Origin: JANRKH01 sp033761815 | GTDB taxonomy: Bacteria > Pseudomonadota > Alphaproteobacteria > Rickettsiales > Rickettsiaceae | Length of the DNA stretch: 6,365 bases | Reading direction: 5' to 3' | NCBI GenBank assembly: GCA_033761815.1 | Contig: JANRMF010000060.1 | Span: forward strand, 1-6,365 | Shown here: positions 6,200 through 6,365 of the stretch, piece after piece | Numbering within the stretch: the first letter of the stretch is position 1 | Layout of the letters: each line of letters begins with the position of its first letter | The notes under the pieces: model-generated | Databases searched by the model: none | Seen by the model: the letters and a program-made list of their open reading frames with translations, nothing else | What the model was told of the DNA's origin: nothing | Made by a program: the position numbers and the translations under genes

Positions 6200-6365
6200 C
6201 TACAACTTCACTTTAAGCAGTATAGAGCCGGAGAGGAGGTTGTATTTGTTACCGGCTTGGGATTGTGCTTTGGCGGTGAGTTCTGTTTGGCTGCCCGTGA
6301 TGGTGATGCTTATATATGGTGTTATGGTTGTGGTTTTTTTTGCGGTTGATTTGAGGGTGAATTGT
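6200..6365 (-). CDS. 3' end of an unidentified minus-strand gene (partial)
   Basis: On the minus strand a frame is open from the window edge to TAG at 6202-6200, giving 54 C-terminal residues. They are Thr/Ser-rich with alternating hydrophobic residues (TTTITPYISITITGSQ, then YNLLSGSILLKVKL at the end), which suggests beta strands. Codons here are more GC-rich than in the neighbouring spacer. The pattern recalls the C-terminal beta-sheet of type IV prepilin or pseudopilin-like proteins, but the N-terminus, where the diagnostic prepilin motif would be, is outside the window, so the family is not assigned. It ends 97 bases before the ankyrin start on the same strand. No terminator is evident between them. 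Confidence 0.6.
   Translation of the reverse strand, partial: QFTLKSTAKKTTTITPYISITITGSQTELTAKAQSQAGNKYNLLSGSILLKVKL

Overview
The window reads as chromosomal DNA from an AT-rich alphaproteobacterium, most likely a host-associated, Rickettsiales- or Holosporales-like lineage. This is inference from three things: an alphaproteobacterial-type AddA with lysine/asparagine/isoleucine-rich composition, an ankyrin-repeat protein of the kind such bacteria use on host cells, and a dispersed-repeat-like GC hairpin in an AT-rich spacer. No rRNA, tRNA, CRISPR array or transposase was found.

Layout. At 1-108 is the 3' end of a + strand gene, probably addB, whose TGA overlaps the addA ATG (ATGA, 105-108). 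addA (105-3272) encodes a complete helicase-nuclease with all superfamily 1 helicase motifs and an intact C-terminal PD-(D/E)XK nuclease. A 153-base AT-rich spacer holds a candidate promoter and an inverted repeat that covers the next gene's ribosome binding site. The next gene (3426-4451, +) encodes an unrecognised 341-residue protein with a coiled-coil-like N-terminus, an Asn/Gln/Asp-rich linker, a glycine-rich two-helix membrane hairpin and a basic tail. Its last dozen codons are abruptly GC-rich.

The spacer at 4452-4692 lies between convergent genes. It holds a perfect GC-rich stem-loop inside what looks like a decayed palindromic repeat, a possible 24-codon small ORF with a good Shine-Dalgarno, and the first copy of a 14-base direct repeat. 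The minus strand then carries a nine-repeat ankyrin protein (4693-6102) with a good promoter just upstream (6133-6160). The window ends with the 3' end of another minus-strand gene (6200-6365).

Function. The left third is a DNA double-strand-break repair operon (AddAB pathway). The right two thirds look accessory: an orphan membrane-hairpin protein facing an ankyrin-repeat protein, both plausible as host-interaction proteins, though neither has proven export. No complete new multi-gene system can be demonstrated. The best candidates for something undescribed are the orphan membrane protein with its odd GC-rich end and the structured spacer with the small ORF.
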